This document shows positions 52,883-63,114 of a stretch of 64,000 nucleotides of DNA, piece by piece. Each line of letters starts with the position of its first letter. Within the stretch, counting starts at the first letter, position 1. Below the pieces are notes generated by a model. That model saw only the letters and a program-made list of their open reading frames with translations. It was not told the DNA's origin and searched no databases. The DNA is from Chiayiivirga sp. (GTDB taxonomy: Bacteria > Pseudomonadota > Gammaproteobacteria > Xanthomonadales > Xanthomonadaceae). The DNA lies in assembly GCA_022647565.1 (NCBI GenBank), contig JALCLA010000001.1, positions 1 through 64,000 on the forward strand. Reading direction: 5' to 3'. The position numbers and the translations under genes are program-made.

Positions 52883-55800
52883 ATCGCGCACGCGATCCGT
52901 ATCTCGATCTGGCGCTCGATGGCGTGCAGCTGATCGAAGCCAGTGCCGGCACCGGCAAGACCTACACCCTGGCCACGCTGGTGTCGCGCCTGGTGGTGGA
53001 GCGCGGGCTGCGCATCGGGCAGATCCTGGCCGTCACCTTCACCGATGCCGCCACCCAGGAACTGCGCAAGCGCATCCGCGAGCGCCTCCAGCTCATGCTG
53101 TCCCTGGTCGATGCCGCCGCGACTCCCGACGACAGCGACGAGGTTGCACTGGGACAGGCCCTGTTGCAGGCACACCGCGCGCGCGGGCAGGAGAGCGATG
53201 CGGCTCTGAAGCTGCGCCTGCGCGAGGCCACGCTGGAAGTCGATCTCGCCGCGATCTTCACCATCCACGGCTATTGCACGCGGGTGCTGCGCGAGCATGC
53301 CCTGGAGGTCGGCCTCGCCTTCGACGTACCGGAATTGCTGACCGACGACCGCGACCTGCGCGAGTCCCTCGCGGCGGATCTGTGGCGCCACTACGGGCAG
53401 GATGAAGTCGGTGCGGAAGACCTCAACGCCCTGTGGTCGCGGCACGAAGCCCTGGCCGAGGACTTGCGCCTGCTGCTGCGCGAACCGGTCCTGCTCCCGC
53501 TGTCCGGCGAGGGTTTCGATCCCGCCGCGGAACAGGCGCGGTTCGCGCAGGCCGAAGCCGGATTGCAAACGGCGTGGCTCGCCCATGGCGCGCTCTTCTT
53601 CGATGCCGTGTCCGCCGCGATCGAAGCGGGTCGGATGCACGCCAACATCTACAAGCTCGAGTGGCTGGCGGAACTGCGGCAGTGGTTGGTGCGCTTCGGC
53701 CTCGACCCGCGCGAGGCCGGCGAGGCCCACCCCAAGCTGGAGAAGCTGAGCGTCGCGATGCTGCAGTCGGGCACGAAGAAGGGCCATCTCGCGCACACGC
53801 CTGTTTCGCCGATGAGCGCAGCGGTCACGGCCTATCTCGAAGCTCGCGACAGGCTTGATCTGGTGCGACTGCGTCGTCGCGCCGCGCTCCTGCATCGCCT
53901 GCGCGACGAAGCCCGGGTGCGCCTCGCCGGCCTGAAACGCGAGCGCCGGGTGCAGACCTACGATGATCTGATCGACCGCGTCGCCGACGCACTGCAGGGG
54001 CCGCACGCCGACCGCCTGGCGCGCGGCTTGCGCGCGCAGTATGCGGTGGCGCTGGTGGACGAGTTCCAGGATACCGATGCACGCCAATGGTCGATCTTCA
54101 ACCGCGTCTTCGGCCACGGCAGCGAACGCCCGCGCTGTTCCTGATCGGCGATCCGAAGCAGGCCATCTACGGCTTCCGCGGCGGCGATGTCCATGCCTAT
54201 CTGGACGCGGCGCGCGATGCCGATAAGGCGCCGTCGCTGACGCGCAACTTCCGTTCGCGCCCGTCCTTGCTCGCGGCGCTCGGCACGTTGTACGCGCAGG
54301 CTGGCGACACCGCCTTCATCGACGAGCGCATCCGCTTCACCCCGCTGCAATCCGGCGGCACGCGGGCGGACGAGGCCTTGCTGGTCGATGGCGATCCCGC
54401 GCCCGCACTCACGCTGTGGCAGGCACCGCTGCCGCCGCAGGACGAGCGCGGCAAGCGCAAGCCCTGGCCGGCTGCGGTCTCGCGCACGCTCGCCACGGGT
54501 GCTTGCGTGGCGGCGATCCACTCCCGCCTGGACCAGGCACGCGCGGGCCGCTGGCAAGTCATCGACAAGGCCACGCAGGCCTTGCGCCCTTTGCAGGCCG
54601 GTGACTGCGCCGTGCTGGTGCGTTCGCATTCCGAGGCTTCGATGATCCGGCAGGCGCTGGCGCTGGCCGGCATTCCCGCGGTGTCGGCCGGCAAGTGGAG
54701 CCTGTTCGCCACCGCCGAGGCCGGCGAATTGCACGCGTTGTTGCTGGCCTTGCGGCACGGCGGCGACGACGCCCGGCTGCGCACCGCGCTCGCCACCGTG
54801 TTGATCGGCCTGGAGGCAGACCGGCTGGCCGCGCTCGACCACGACCCGGTTGCCCACCGCCAATGGCTACTGGCTGCGGTGCACTGGCGTGACCGCCTCG
54901 CGCGCGGCGGCCCGCTGGCGCTGGTGAGCGAGCTCTGCGCACGCCAGGCGGAATCCCTGCTGGCGTTGTTCGACGGCGAACGTCGGCTCAGCAACTACCT
55001 GCAGTTGGCGGAACTGCTGCAGGAAGCCCGCCCCGCCGTGCCAGGCGTGCAGGGCTTGGCGGATTGGCTGGCGCGGCGCATCGCGCGGGCCGGCTCGCCC
55101 GACGACACCGAGTTGCTGCGGCTGGAATCCGATGCCCGCTGCGTGCAGATCGTCACCCTGCACAAGAGCAAGGGCCTGGAGTATCCGCTGGTGTTCCTGC
55201 CCTTCGTGGGCATCGGCCGCAAGGAGAAATCGCCCGGTCGCTGTTGCGTGGTGCACGACAACAAACACGTCCGTCGCCTGCACTGGAAGCTCGACCTGCC
55301 CGAAGCGCCGTGGTCGGAGGCGAGCGCTGCCTGGCATCTCGAACAACGCGCCGAGGACGCGCGCCTGCTTTACGTTGGCCTGACCCGCGCCGAACACTCC
55401 TTGTGGCTTGCGAACGGCGAGTTCCATGCGCAGGACAGGACGCCGCTGGCCGCGATGCTGGCCAATCCGCCGCAACTGGCGGCAGCAGGAGCAGGCATCG
55501 TGCTCGACCCCGGCACGCCATGCGCTGCGCTTCCGCCCCTGGCAATGCCGGCGGCCGCAGCCATTCCGGCCGCCCGGCGCAGCCGCCGCGTGCTGCGCCA
55601 CGACTGGTGGGTGCACAGCTTCAGCCAGTGGGCGCGCACCGACGCGGGCGATGCCGACGCCGCGGCCACCGTGCCAGGCTCGGGTGGCCAGGACGAAGCG
55701 GAAGCAGTCGGCGAGATCGAAGGCGGCAACGCGGACTTCGATCCGCGCTTTGTCGGCAATCGCTATGGCGTGGCGCTGCACGCCGCGCTCGAACACGCCG

Positions 55801-56492
55801 ACCTTCCCGCCTGGCGCGATTGGCGCGCGGGCGATGCGGCACCGGGCGAGGATGCCGCGCTGATCACCACGGCGCTGCGTCAGGCGGGCTATGCCGATGA
55901 TCTGCTGGATGACGGGCTCGCGCTGAGCACGCGACTCATTGGCCACACTCTCGGTGTGCGCCTGCCCGAAGGCCTGCGCCTGTGCGATCTCGATGCCGGT
56001 GAACGCCGCGCCGAGATCGAGTTCCAGTTCGCCATGCAGGCGGTGTCGGTGGAAGCCTTGCTCGGCCTGCTGCACGCCCACGGCGTGGTGCGCGAACGCC
56101 ACGGCTTCGGATTGCGCCAGCGCCTGGAAGGCCTGATGACCGGCCTGATCGACCTCACCTATCGCGCCCACGGACGGTGGTACGTGCTCGACTACAAGAC
56201 CAATCGCCTGCCGGGTTACGACGCGGCGCACCTGGCGCAAGCGATGGCGCAGGGCGAGTACGAGCTGCAGGCCCTGGTCTACACCCTCGCCCTGCATCGC
56301 TGGCTGCGCTTCCGTTGCGGCGCGGCCTACGACTATGCACGCGACTTCGGCGGAATCCGCTATCTGTTCTGCCGCGGACTCGACGCCGCGCGCAGCGACT
56401 CTCCCGGCGTCCAGGCATGGCGCTTTGCGCCCGAACTGGTGCACGCGCTCGATGCCTTGTTCGGCCTGCCCACCGAAGGAGTCGCGGCATGA
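52879..56492 (+). pseudogene. recB: Exodeoxyribonuclease V subunit RecB, frameshifted
   Basis: Begins at 52879 (MNRARDPYLDLALDG) with Walker A ASAGTGKTYTL and reaches LVDEFQDTDARQWSIFNR in one frame, then stops at 54144. One base appears to be missing near 54130 (after GSERP): adding a G restores ALFLIGDPKQAIYGFRGGD, which carries on in the other frame to 56492. The C-terminal nuclease domain is whole (GLIDLTYRAHGRWYVLDYKT, near residue 1080). The joined protein would be about 1204 residues, the right length for RecB. The flanking recC and recD are intact and overlap it by four bases each, so a sequence error is as likely as a real mutation. Confidence 0.9.
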
Positions 56493-58303
56493 GCCTGTGG
56501 CAGGCGCTGCGCCAGAGCGGCGAACTGCGCGCGCTGGACGACGCGCTCGCCAACAGCTTGCGCCGGCTCGATCCGGCGACGCCCGACACGGTGCTGGCCG
56601 GCGCCGCGCTGGCTTCGCTCGCCGTGTCGCTTGGCCATGCCGGGCTCGAACTCGCGCAGCCACGGCGCGTGCTCGATGTCGACTTGCCCTGGCCCGAGGC
56701 CGAGGCCTGGTCGCAGGCCCTTGCCGCATCGGGTTTCGTCGCCACGCCCACCGACGCGGAGGCGGAGGCCTCGGCTGCGCCGCTGGTGCTCGAACATGGC
56801 TTGCTCTACCTGCGCCGCTATCGCGAGTACGAACGACGCCTGGCGCGGCGCCTGCGCGGCATCGCCGCCGGCGCGGTGGAAGGCGGGATCGACGGGGTTG
56901 CCGCGCTGTTCGCGCGCCTGTTTCCGGAAGCGCGGCGCGGCGATGCGCAGGCGCGCGCGGCGGCACTGGCCTTGCGTCGCACCCTGGTGCTGGTCACCGG
57001 TGGCCCCGGCACCGGCAAGACCACCACGATCGCGCGCTTGCTGGTGCTGCGCATCGCGCAGGCGCGTGCTGCGGGTTGCAGCGCACCACGCATCGCGCTG
57101 GCCGCGCCGACCGGTCGCGCCGCCGATCGCATGGCCGAAAGCCTGCAGCACGCCGTGGCCGCGATGGCGGCACTCGAGATCGAAGCCGACCTGCTCGCGG
57201 CTTTGCCGTCTGCCGCCAGCACCGTGCATCGCCTGCTCGGCAGCCTTCCCGCCACGCCAAGTTTCCGCCACCACGCCGAGCATCCGCTGCCCTTCGACCT
57301 CGTGGTGGTGGACGAGGCCTCGATGCTCGACCTGCCCTTGATGTGCAAGCTGGCCGAAGCGGTGGCCAGCGGCGCGCAACTGGTGTTGCTGGGCGATGCC
57401 GACCAGTTGCCGTCGGTGGAAGCCGGCGACGTGCTGGCCGCGATGTTGCAGGCCGCGGGCGCAGGCGATCACCTGAGCGAACCCGATGCACTCGCCCTGG
57501 GTCCGCTGCTGGGCGAAGCCACACCCGCCACGGTTGGCGGTGCCTTCGGCGGCCACCGGGTCAGGCTGCAGCGCGCCTGGCGCCAGGACGAAGCCTTGCA
57601 GCTGGCACCGCTGGCCACCGCGGTGCGCGAGGGTGATGCGCGCGGCGTGATGGCGCTGTTGCGCGAAGGAAGGCTATCGAACCTGCACTTCCACGAGGGC
57701 GTGGAAGATCCCTTGCAGGCGCAGCCGGAGCTGCTCGATCACTGGCGCCGCCTCGCCACCCACACCGATCCCGCGCTGGGCTTGCGCGAAGCCAACCGCC
57801 TGCGCCTGCTGACCGCGCTGCGCGAAGGCGCGCAGGGTGCGCGCGGCCTCAATGCCCGCATCGAGGCCGCATTGTGCGGCGCGCGCCTCGGTGCGACACC
57901 GATGTGGTTCCCCGGCCGCCTGGTGCTGATCGCCGAGAACAGCTATCGCCATGGCCTGTTCAACGGCGATGTCGGACTCTGCCTGCCCGATGAGCAGCAC
58001 GCGCCGCTGGTCTGGTTCCCCGGCCACGGTGGCACGCGCGCCTTCCATCCCGGTGCCTTGCCTGCACTCGAGTCGGCTTTCGCCCTGACCGTGCACAAGG
58101 CGCAGGGCTCCGAGTTCGACCAGGTCTGGCTGCAACTGCCGCGCAACGATGCCCGCGTGCTCAGCCGCGAACTGCTCTACACCGGACTCAGCCGCGCGCG
58201 GCGCGTACTGCACCTGGCCGGTCGCGCCGAGGTGATTGCCGCCGCGCTGGCGCGTCATGCGAGTCGGGTGTCGGGATTGTGCTGGCGCCTGAGCGACCGC
58301 TGA
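56489..58303 (+). CDS. recD: Exodeoxyribonuclease V subunit RecD
   Basis: A 604-residue 5'-3' SF1 helicase (E. coli 608). The ATG overlaps the recB stop. Motifs: Walker A TGGPGTGKTTTIARLL, motif II VVDEASMLDLPLM, QLVLLGDADQLPSVEAGDVL and motif VI VHKAQGSEFDQVWLQLP with LLYTGLSRARR. Together with RecB and RecC it processes double-strand ends. Confidence 0.96.
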   Translation: MSLWQALRQSGELRALDDALANSLRRLDPATPDTVLAGAALASLAVSLGHAGLELAQPRRVLDVDLPWPEAEAWSQALAASGFVATPTDAEAEASAAPLVLEHGLLYLRRYREYERRLARRLRGIAAGAVEGGIDGVAALFARLFPEARRGDAQARAAALALRRTLVLVTGGPGTGKTTTIARLLVLRIAQARAAGCSAPRIALAAPTGRAADRMAESLQHAVAAMAALEIEADLLAALPSAASTVHRLLGSLPATPSFRHHAEHPLPFDLVVVDEASMLDLPLMCKLAEAVASGAQLVLLGDADQLPSVEAGDVLAAMLQAAGAGDHLSEPDALALGPLLGEATPATVGGAFGGHRVRLQRAWRQDEALQLAPLATAVREGDARGVMALLREGRLSNLHFHEGVEDPLQAQPELLDHWRRLATHTDPALGLREANRLRLLTALREGAQGARGLNARIEAALCGARLGATPMWFPGRLVLIAENSYRHGLFNGDVGLCLPDEQHAPLVWFPGHGGTRAFHPGALPALESAFALTVHKAQGSEFDQVWLQLPRNDARVLSRELLYTGLSRARRVLHLAGRAEVIAAALARHASRVSGLCWRLSDR

Positions 58304-58498
58304 CATCGCAGGCCATGAGTGTGATGAGCGGATGCGCAGCATCGGGTTGCGGCGCGGCCTGCCGATGGCTCGGGATGCCGAGCGATCATGCTTCGCGATG
58401 AGCGCAAGGCGGCGAGCAGCGCGGCGCGACGCGCTACCATGCACCGTGGTCCGCATCCCCGCTCCTGCATCAGCGGGCTCAGCTGAGCGAGGCGATAC

Positions 58499-59284
58499 AT
58501 GACGCGCCAACCCCCCGACGCAAGCCTGTCGGCACTGGACATCGAACGCTTCGGCGCCGAGCCGGAACAGACCTTCCGCGCCAACCTGGGCTCGGTCGAG
58601 GCACGCATCGCGCGGGCCTGCGAGCGGGCCGGGCGTGCGCGCGCGTCGGTGCGGCTGTTGCCGATCAGCAAGACCGTGCCGGCGCACGTGCTGCGCCATG
58701 CCTGCGCCGCCGGCCTCCGCTCGTTCGGCGAGAACAAGATCCAGGAGGCGATCGGCAAGCACGAAGCCCTGGCCGATCTGTCCATCGACTGGAGCATCGT
58801 CGGACACCTGCAGTCCAACAAGGCGAAGCACCTCGTCCGCTTTGCGCGCGAGTTCCATGCGCTGGACAGCCTTGCCTTGGCCGAACTCCTGGACGAACGC
58901 CTGCAACGCGAGGATCGCTTCCTCGATTGCTATGTGCAGGTCAATACCTCGAACGAGGAAAGCAAGTTCGGCCTGGCCCCGGGCGCGCTCCTGCCGTTTG
59001 TCGATCAGCTGGCGAGGTTCCCGCGCCTGCGACCGCGCGGCCTGATGACGCTGGCGCTGTTCAGCGCCGACATGGACCAGGTGCGACCCTGCTTCCGCCT
59101 GCTGCGTCGCCTGCGCGACGAGGCCGTCGGCCATCACCCGGGATTACGCGAACTGTGCATGGGCATGTCCGGCGATTTCGAGGCGGCCATCGAGGAAGGC
59201 GCCGACGTGGTGCGGGTCGGCCAGGCCATCTTCGGAGCGCGCCCGACGCCGGACAGCCACTACTGGCCGGGCAGCGGCGCTTGA
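58499..59284 (+). CDS. YggS/PLPBP-family pyridoxal-phosphate homeostasis protein
   Basis: A 261-residue alanine-racemase-fold protein. The PLP lysine is in LLPISKTVPAHVL, followed by FGENKIQEA and WSIVGHLQSNKAKHLV; the phosphate site is near GLMTLALF and MGMSGDFEAAIEEGADVVRVG. Members buffer PLP and do not act as racemases. It is about 25 residues longer than usual because of the N-terminus; a start within the first 25 codons is possible. Confidence 0.93.
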   Translation: MTRQPPDASLSALDIERFGAEPEQTFRANLGSVEARIARACERAGRARASVRLLPISKTVPAHVLRHACAAGLRSFGENKIQEAIGKHEALADLSIDWSIVGHLQSNKAKHLVRFAREFHALDSLALAELLDERLQREDRFLDCYVQVNTSNEESKFGLAPGALLPFVDQLARFPRLRPRGLMTLALFSADMDQVRPCFRLLRRLRDEAVGHHPGLRELCMGMSGDFEAAIEEGADVVRVGQAIFGARPTPDSHYWPGSGA

Positions 59285-59354
59285 ACCGGGTCAAGCGAAT
59301 CCCTGTGCAACGGCGTCACGCCGTGACCGACACTTCCTTTCGCCCGTGGCCGTC

Positions 59355-59795
59355 ATGACGTTTGCCCTCATCCCGTTCGATGCCGACGGCATCCCGCAGC
59401 AGGCCACCGCCGATCTTCCGGACGAGTTGGTGGCCAACTGCCAGGCCACCGCCGATCTTTATCGGCGCGTCGGCTTCGCACCGCCCTGGATCGGATACAT
59501 CGCCGCGGTCGATGGCCGGGGCGTGGGTGGCGGTGCGTTTGTCGGCGCGCCGCAGGACGGTTGCGTGGAGATCGCCTACTACACGCTCGAGCACGAACGC
59601 CGGCAAGGCTTTGCCTCGCGCACGGCTGCCGCGTTGGTGGAGATCGCGCGCACGCAGGATCCGCGCATCGGGATCAAGGCCTACACGCTCAAGGAAGACA
59701 ATTCGTCCACGCGCATACTCAAGGGCCTCGGTTTTTCCCGCGTCGGGGTGGCGCAGGACCCGGACGCCGGCGAGGTGTGGGAATGGCGGCTGTGA
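59355..59795 (+). CDS. GNAT-family N-acetyltransferase
   Basis: A 146-residue protein (a GTG three codons upstream at 59346 is an alternative start). The acetyl-CoA loop is in ERRQGFASRTAAALVEIA, and LKEDNSSTRILKGLGFSRVG is the conserved C-terminal part. The sequence is close to the RimJ/RimL-type branch acting on amino groups. The substrate is unknown. It ends 141 bp before the third palindromic element. Confidence 0.85.
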   Translation: MTFALIPFDADGIPQQATADLPDELVANCQATADLYRRVGFAPPWIGYIAAVDGRGVGGGAFVGAPQDGCVEIAYYTLEHERRQGFASRTAAALVEIARTQDPRIGIKAYTLKEDNSSTRILKGLGFSRVGVAQDPDAGEVWEWRL

Positions 59796-59936
59796 GCTGG
59801 CGCGCCGGACGCAGCCACGGAAGGCCGCAATGCATCTCGATCTCGCCAGCCGGCGCCCGGTCGGAAGCGAGCACTGGGCGCAGTCGGCCGCACCACCGGG
59901 AGTACGCACGGCAAGGGCGCTGCCCGGCACGTTCCT

Positions 59937-60108
59937 ATTGAGACTTGCGCAATTGGCGGACAGCCCGCGTCCTTCGACTTCGGCCTCTTCGCGGCCTACG
60001 CTCAGGATGAGCGGCATTTGCTGACCCCGCTCATCCTGAGCGTAGCGCCGAAGGCGCGAAGTCGAAGGATGCCCAGCCTCTCGTCAACTATCTACGCAAG
60101 GCTCAATA
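59937..60108. mobile_element. MITE-like palindromic element, copy 3
   Basis: The clearest copy: 169 bp (59938-60106) with imperfect terminal inverted repeats (TTGAGACTTGCG at the left, CGCAAGGCTCAA at the right), flanked by TA on both sides as in TA-targeting IS630/mariner-type elements. The arms carry CCTTCGACTTCGGCCTCTTC and GCGCGAAGTCGAAGGAT. It has no gene. Its right end supplies the stop codon of the thiolase gene (60103-60105). Confidence 0.8.
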
Positions 60109-61410
60109 GCGTTCGACGATCGCCGTCACGCCCATGCCGCCGGCAGTGCACACCGAGATCAGGCCGCGGCCGGAGCCCTTCTGTTCCAGCAGCTTGGCCA
60201 GCGTGGCCACGATGCGCGCACCGGTGGCAGCGAAGGGGTGGCCGAAGGCAAGCGAGGAGCCGACCACGTTGAGCCTGGCCGGATCGACCTTGCCGAGTGG
60301 CGCGGACAGGCCCAGCCGGTCACGGCAGAAGCTCTCCGATTCCCAGGCACGCAGCGTGCACAACACCTGCGCCGCGAAGGCTTCATGGATCTCGAAGAAA
60401 TCGAAGTCGGCGAAGCCCAGGCCGTTGCGCGCCAGCATCTGCGGCACGGCCCAGGCCGGCGCCATCAGCAGGCCTTCGCCATGCACGAAGTCCACGGCGG
60501 CGGCCTGCGCGTCCACGAGGTAGGCCTGCACCTTGAGGCCACGCGCGGCCGCCCATTCGTCGCTGCCGAGCAGCACCGCGGAGGCGCCGTCGGTCAGCGG
60601 CGTGGAATTGCCTGCGGTCAGCGTGCCCTTGCCTGACACCTTGTCGAACGCCGGCTTGAGCGTGGCGAGCTTCTCCACCGTGGTATCGGGACGCAGGATG
60701 GTGTCGCGCTCCACGCCGCGGAACGGCGCCACGAGGTCGGCAAAGAAGCCGCGCTCGTAGGCGGCGGCGGCCTTGCGGTGCGAGTCGCAGGCGAGCTGGT
60801 CCTGTTCCGCGCGCGAAATGCCCCACTCCCTGGCCATCTGCTCGCAGTGTTCGCCCATGCTCTTGCCAGTGCGCGGCTCGCCCACGCCTGGGAATTCCGG
60901 CTTGAACTCGCGCGGCGAGAAGCCCTTGAATGCGGCGAGCCGCTGGCCGAAGCTGCGCGCCATGTTGAGATCGAGCAGGCGGCGGCGCAGGCGCTGGTTG
61001 ACCGCGATCGGCACGTCGGAGGTCGTGTCGGAGCCGCCGCCGATGCCCGAATCGATCTGGCCCAGCGCGATCTTGTTGGCCACGGTGATGACGGTGTCGA
61101 GGCTGGTGCCACAGGCGCGCTGCAAGGTGATGCCCGGCGTCAGCGGCGACAGGCCGGAGGACAGCACCGCTTCGCGCCCGAGGTTCCAGTCCGAGGAATG
61201 CTTGAGCACCGCACCCATCGCGACCTCACCCAGCTGCGCGCCGTGCAAGCCGAACTTCTCGACCAGCGCGCCGAGGGTCCGGATCGACATGCCGAGGTTG
61301 CCGACATCGGCGTAGGCCGTGTTGTTGCGACAAAACGGGATGCGAACGCCGCCGATGATGCCGACGGGGCGGGCGGAACGGGGCAGACGAGGCGTGTTGG
61401 GCGAAGTCAT
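60103..61410 (-). CDS. fadI: Acetyl-CoA C-acyltransferase (thiolase, FadI-like)
   Basis: A 435-residue thiolase of FadI size and pattern. Catalytic residues: nucleophile Cys in LQRACGTSLD, His in FEIHEAFAAQ, GHPFAATGARIVATL and the second Cys in SVCTAGGMG. It cleaves 3-ketoacyl-CoA in the last step of beta-oxidation; no fadJ-like partner is next to it. Its TGA stop lies inside the inverted repeat of the palindromic element, so the insertion defines the C-terminus (VTAIVERY); a few residues may have been lost, but the core is complete. Confidence 0.93.
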   Translation of the reverse strand: MTSPNTPRLPRSARPVGIIGGVRIPFCRNNTAYADVGNLGMSIRTLGALVEKFGLHGAQLGEVAMGAVLKHSSDWNLGREAVLSSGLSPLTPGITLQRACGTSLDTVITVANKIALGQIDSGIGGGSDTTSDVPIAVNQRLRRRLLDLNMARSFGQRLAAFKGFSPREFKPEFPGVGEPRTGKSMGEHCEQMAREWGISRAEQDQLACDSHRKAAAAYERGFFADLVAPFRGVERDTILRPDTTVEKLATLKPAFDKVSGKGTLTAGNSTPLTDGASAVLLGSDEWAAARGLKVQAYLVDAQAAAVDFVHGEGLLMAPAWAVPQMLARNGLGFADFDFFEIHEAFAAQVLCTLRAWESESFCRDRLGLSAPLGKVDPARLNVVGSSLAFGHPFAATGARIVATLAKLLEQKGSGRGLISVCTAGGMGVTAIVERY

Positions 61411-61535
61411 CGCGCGGCACTCTGGAGGCGGTGAGTGCCGGCGATCTTAGCGCAGCGAATCTTGAGGCGAGGCTCTAGGGCGCCATCGGTCCGCATCGAA
61501 GCAGACCCGACACCGGCCTGTTCGGGCGGCAAACC

Positions 61536-63029
61536 TCAATCGTCGTCGTCCCGGTCCTTGCCGATGGTGACGCCTTCACCGATGTGGACGTTGTCGCCGA
61601 TATGCACGCCGGCGGCTTCGGCGGCGGCACGCTGCCGCTCTTCCCGGTCTTGCGGCGGGCTCATGTAGGCCTGCAGCAGCGCGGTGTCGCCACTCATGGC
61701 CGCGAGCGTGGCCTTGCGCGTCCACCAGCTGTGCGCAACCAGATAGTCGTAATAGCTGATCTGATGCGGGCGCAACGCCTCTTGTTCGAAGGCCACGAGC
61801 GCCGCGGCGTCAAGGCCTTGCGCCGCGCGCGCCTGCAAGTCCAGGAACAGGGTGCTGGCAGCTTGCAACGGCAGAGGTGGCTCGAGTTGCAGAGCCTGGC
61901 CCTTCTCGAAGGAATCGGCCAGGTCGCGGCCCCAGTCCGCGTACTTGCCCTGGCTGGCGCGGAAGTAGTCGACGCTGTAGCGCTGCGCCAACCCGGGGTG
62001 CTCCTGCATGCGCGAGGTAAAGCCGGTGTTGAGTTCCACCAACTTCGCTTCACTCAACTTGTGCCGCGACAGGACGCGTGCCTGCCCGGCTTCACCCGCG
62101 TACGCGAGTTCGTTGCCCAGTGCCGCATAGGCTTCCAGGCTGATGCCTTCGATCGGTGCCAGCGCAGCAACCGGCAGTTCTTCCGGCGCATTCGCCCTCG
62201 CCACTTCCGCGACGCGATCGGCCTCGGCCTGCGCAATGGCGGCCTCGGCCGAGGCCAGCGTCTCGGCGTCGACCAGCGGTTGCGGCTGGCGTGACAGCAG
62301 CTCCGGCGCCGGCGCGAGCTGGGCGATCTGTTTCTCTGCGGCCTTGTAGCGCTTGGCGCTGTTCGGATGCGTGCTCAGGATCGCGGCACGACGCTTGTCG
62401 CCACCCATCGCGCCGAGCTGCTGCTGCAGGCGCAGCATCCCTTCCGGGTTGTAGCCGGCGCGCACCATCCATTCCACCGCGAGGCGGTCGGCTTGCATCT
62501 CCTGGTTGCGATTGAACTTGAGCGCCAGCAGAGTCGCACCCACGCCCACGGCCGTACCCGCCACCGCGCCCGCCAGCTCGCCGCTGTTGCGTCCCACCTT
62601 GGCCCCGACCACGGCTCCGAGGATCGCGCCCAGCACGCGCACACCCTGTTGCTTGCGATGCCCGGCGCGGATGTGATCGGCCTTGTGGTGCGCCAGCTCG
62701 TGGCCCAGCACCGCCGCCACCGCATCGCGGTCGCTGGCGAACTTGGTCAGCAGGCCTTCCTGCACCACGACGATCTTTTCCTCGCCCACTTCCGTGGCAA
62801 AGGCGTTGAGGTCCGGATCCGTGGACCAGACCAGCTGGGCCTCGACCCCGGCCTCGCGCGCCAGATCCTGATAGATCGCCTCCAGTTCCCGTGCCTGCGC
62901 GCGCATCGGTGCGTGGTCGGATTCGGTGGCGAGGGATTCGACCAGATACAGGTCGGGTTCGGCCAGCGCCGGCGGAGCAAAGGCCAGGGCGAGCAGCGAC
63001 ACGGTGGCAAATGCGAATTGGCGCTTCAT
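61536..63029 (-). CDS. M48-family zinc metalloprotease (secreted)
   Basis: The start at 63029 has GGGGGA at good spacing. The 497-residue product has a signal peptide (cleavage after ALA-E), the zinc motif HELAHHKADH near residue 125 with the third ligand Glu in NRNQEMQADRLAVEW, and a Gly-rich membrane-inserting stretch (LGAILGAVVGAKVG, then AGAVAGTAVGVGATLLA) between them. The C-terminal 200 residues are helical and TPR-like. It resembles BepA/LoiP-type proteases that monitor outer-membrane protein assembly. The last residues (HIGDNVHIGEGVTIGKDRDD) form a short His/Gly repeat. Confidence 0.9.
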   Translation of the reverse strand: MKRQFAFATVSLLALAFAPPALAEPDLYLVESLATESDHAPMRAQARELEAIYQDLAREAGVEAQLVWSTDPDLNAFATEVGEEKIVVVQEGLLTKFASDRDAVAAVLGHELAHHKADHIRAGHRKQQGVRVLGAILGAVVGAKVGRNSGELAGAVAGTAVGVGATLLALKFNRNQEMQADRLAVEWMVRAGYNPEGMLRLQQQLGAMGGDKRRAAILSTHPNSAKRYKAAEKQIAQLAPAPELLSRQPQPLVDAETLASAEAAIAQAEADRVAEVARANAPEELPVAALAPIEGISLEAYAALGNELAYAGEAGQARVLSRHKLSEAKLVELNTGFTSRMQEHPGLAQRYSVDYFRASQGKYADWGRDLADSFEKGQALQLEPPLPLQAASTLFLDLQARAAQGLDAAALVAFEQEALRPHQISYYDYLVAHSWWTRKATLAAMSGDTALLQAYMSPPQDREERQRAAAEAAGVHIGDNVHIGEGVTIGKDRDDDD

Positions 63030-63114
63030 GGGATCCCCCGCAATGTGTGGTGGCCGCCATCGGCCTGAGGTCCACACCAACGCAGAACGGCGTCGCGCCT
63101 GCCCAACGGACAGT

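Noticed and set aside
54120..54144. Programmed frameshifting in recB
   Set aside because: No slippery heptamer or downstream structure was evident, and RecB is not known to use recoding.
54867..56966. A 699-codon open frame opposite recB and recD
   Set aside because: Low-complexity Arg/Ala/Pro-rich product with no motif; it overlaps strongly supported genes.
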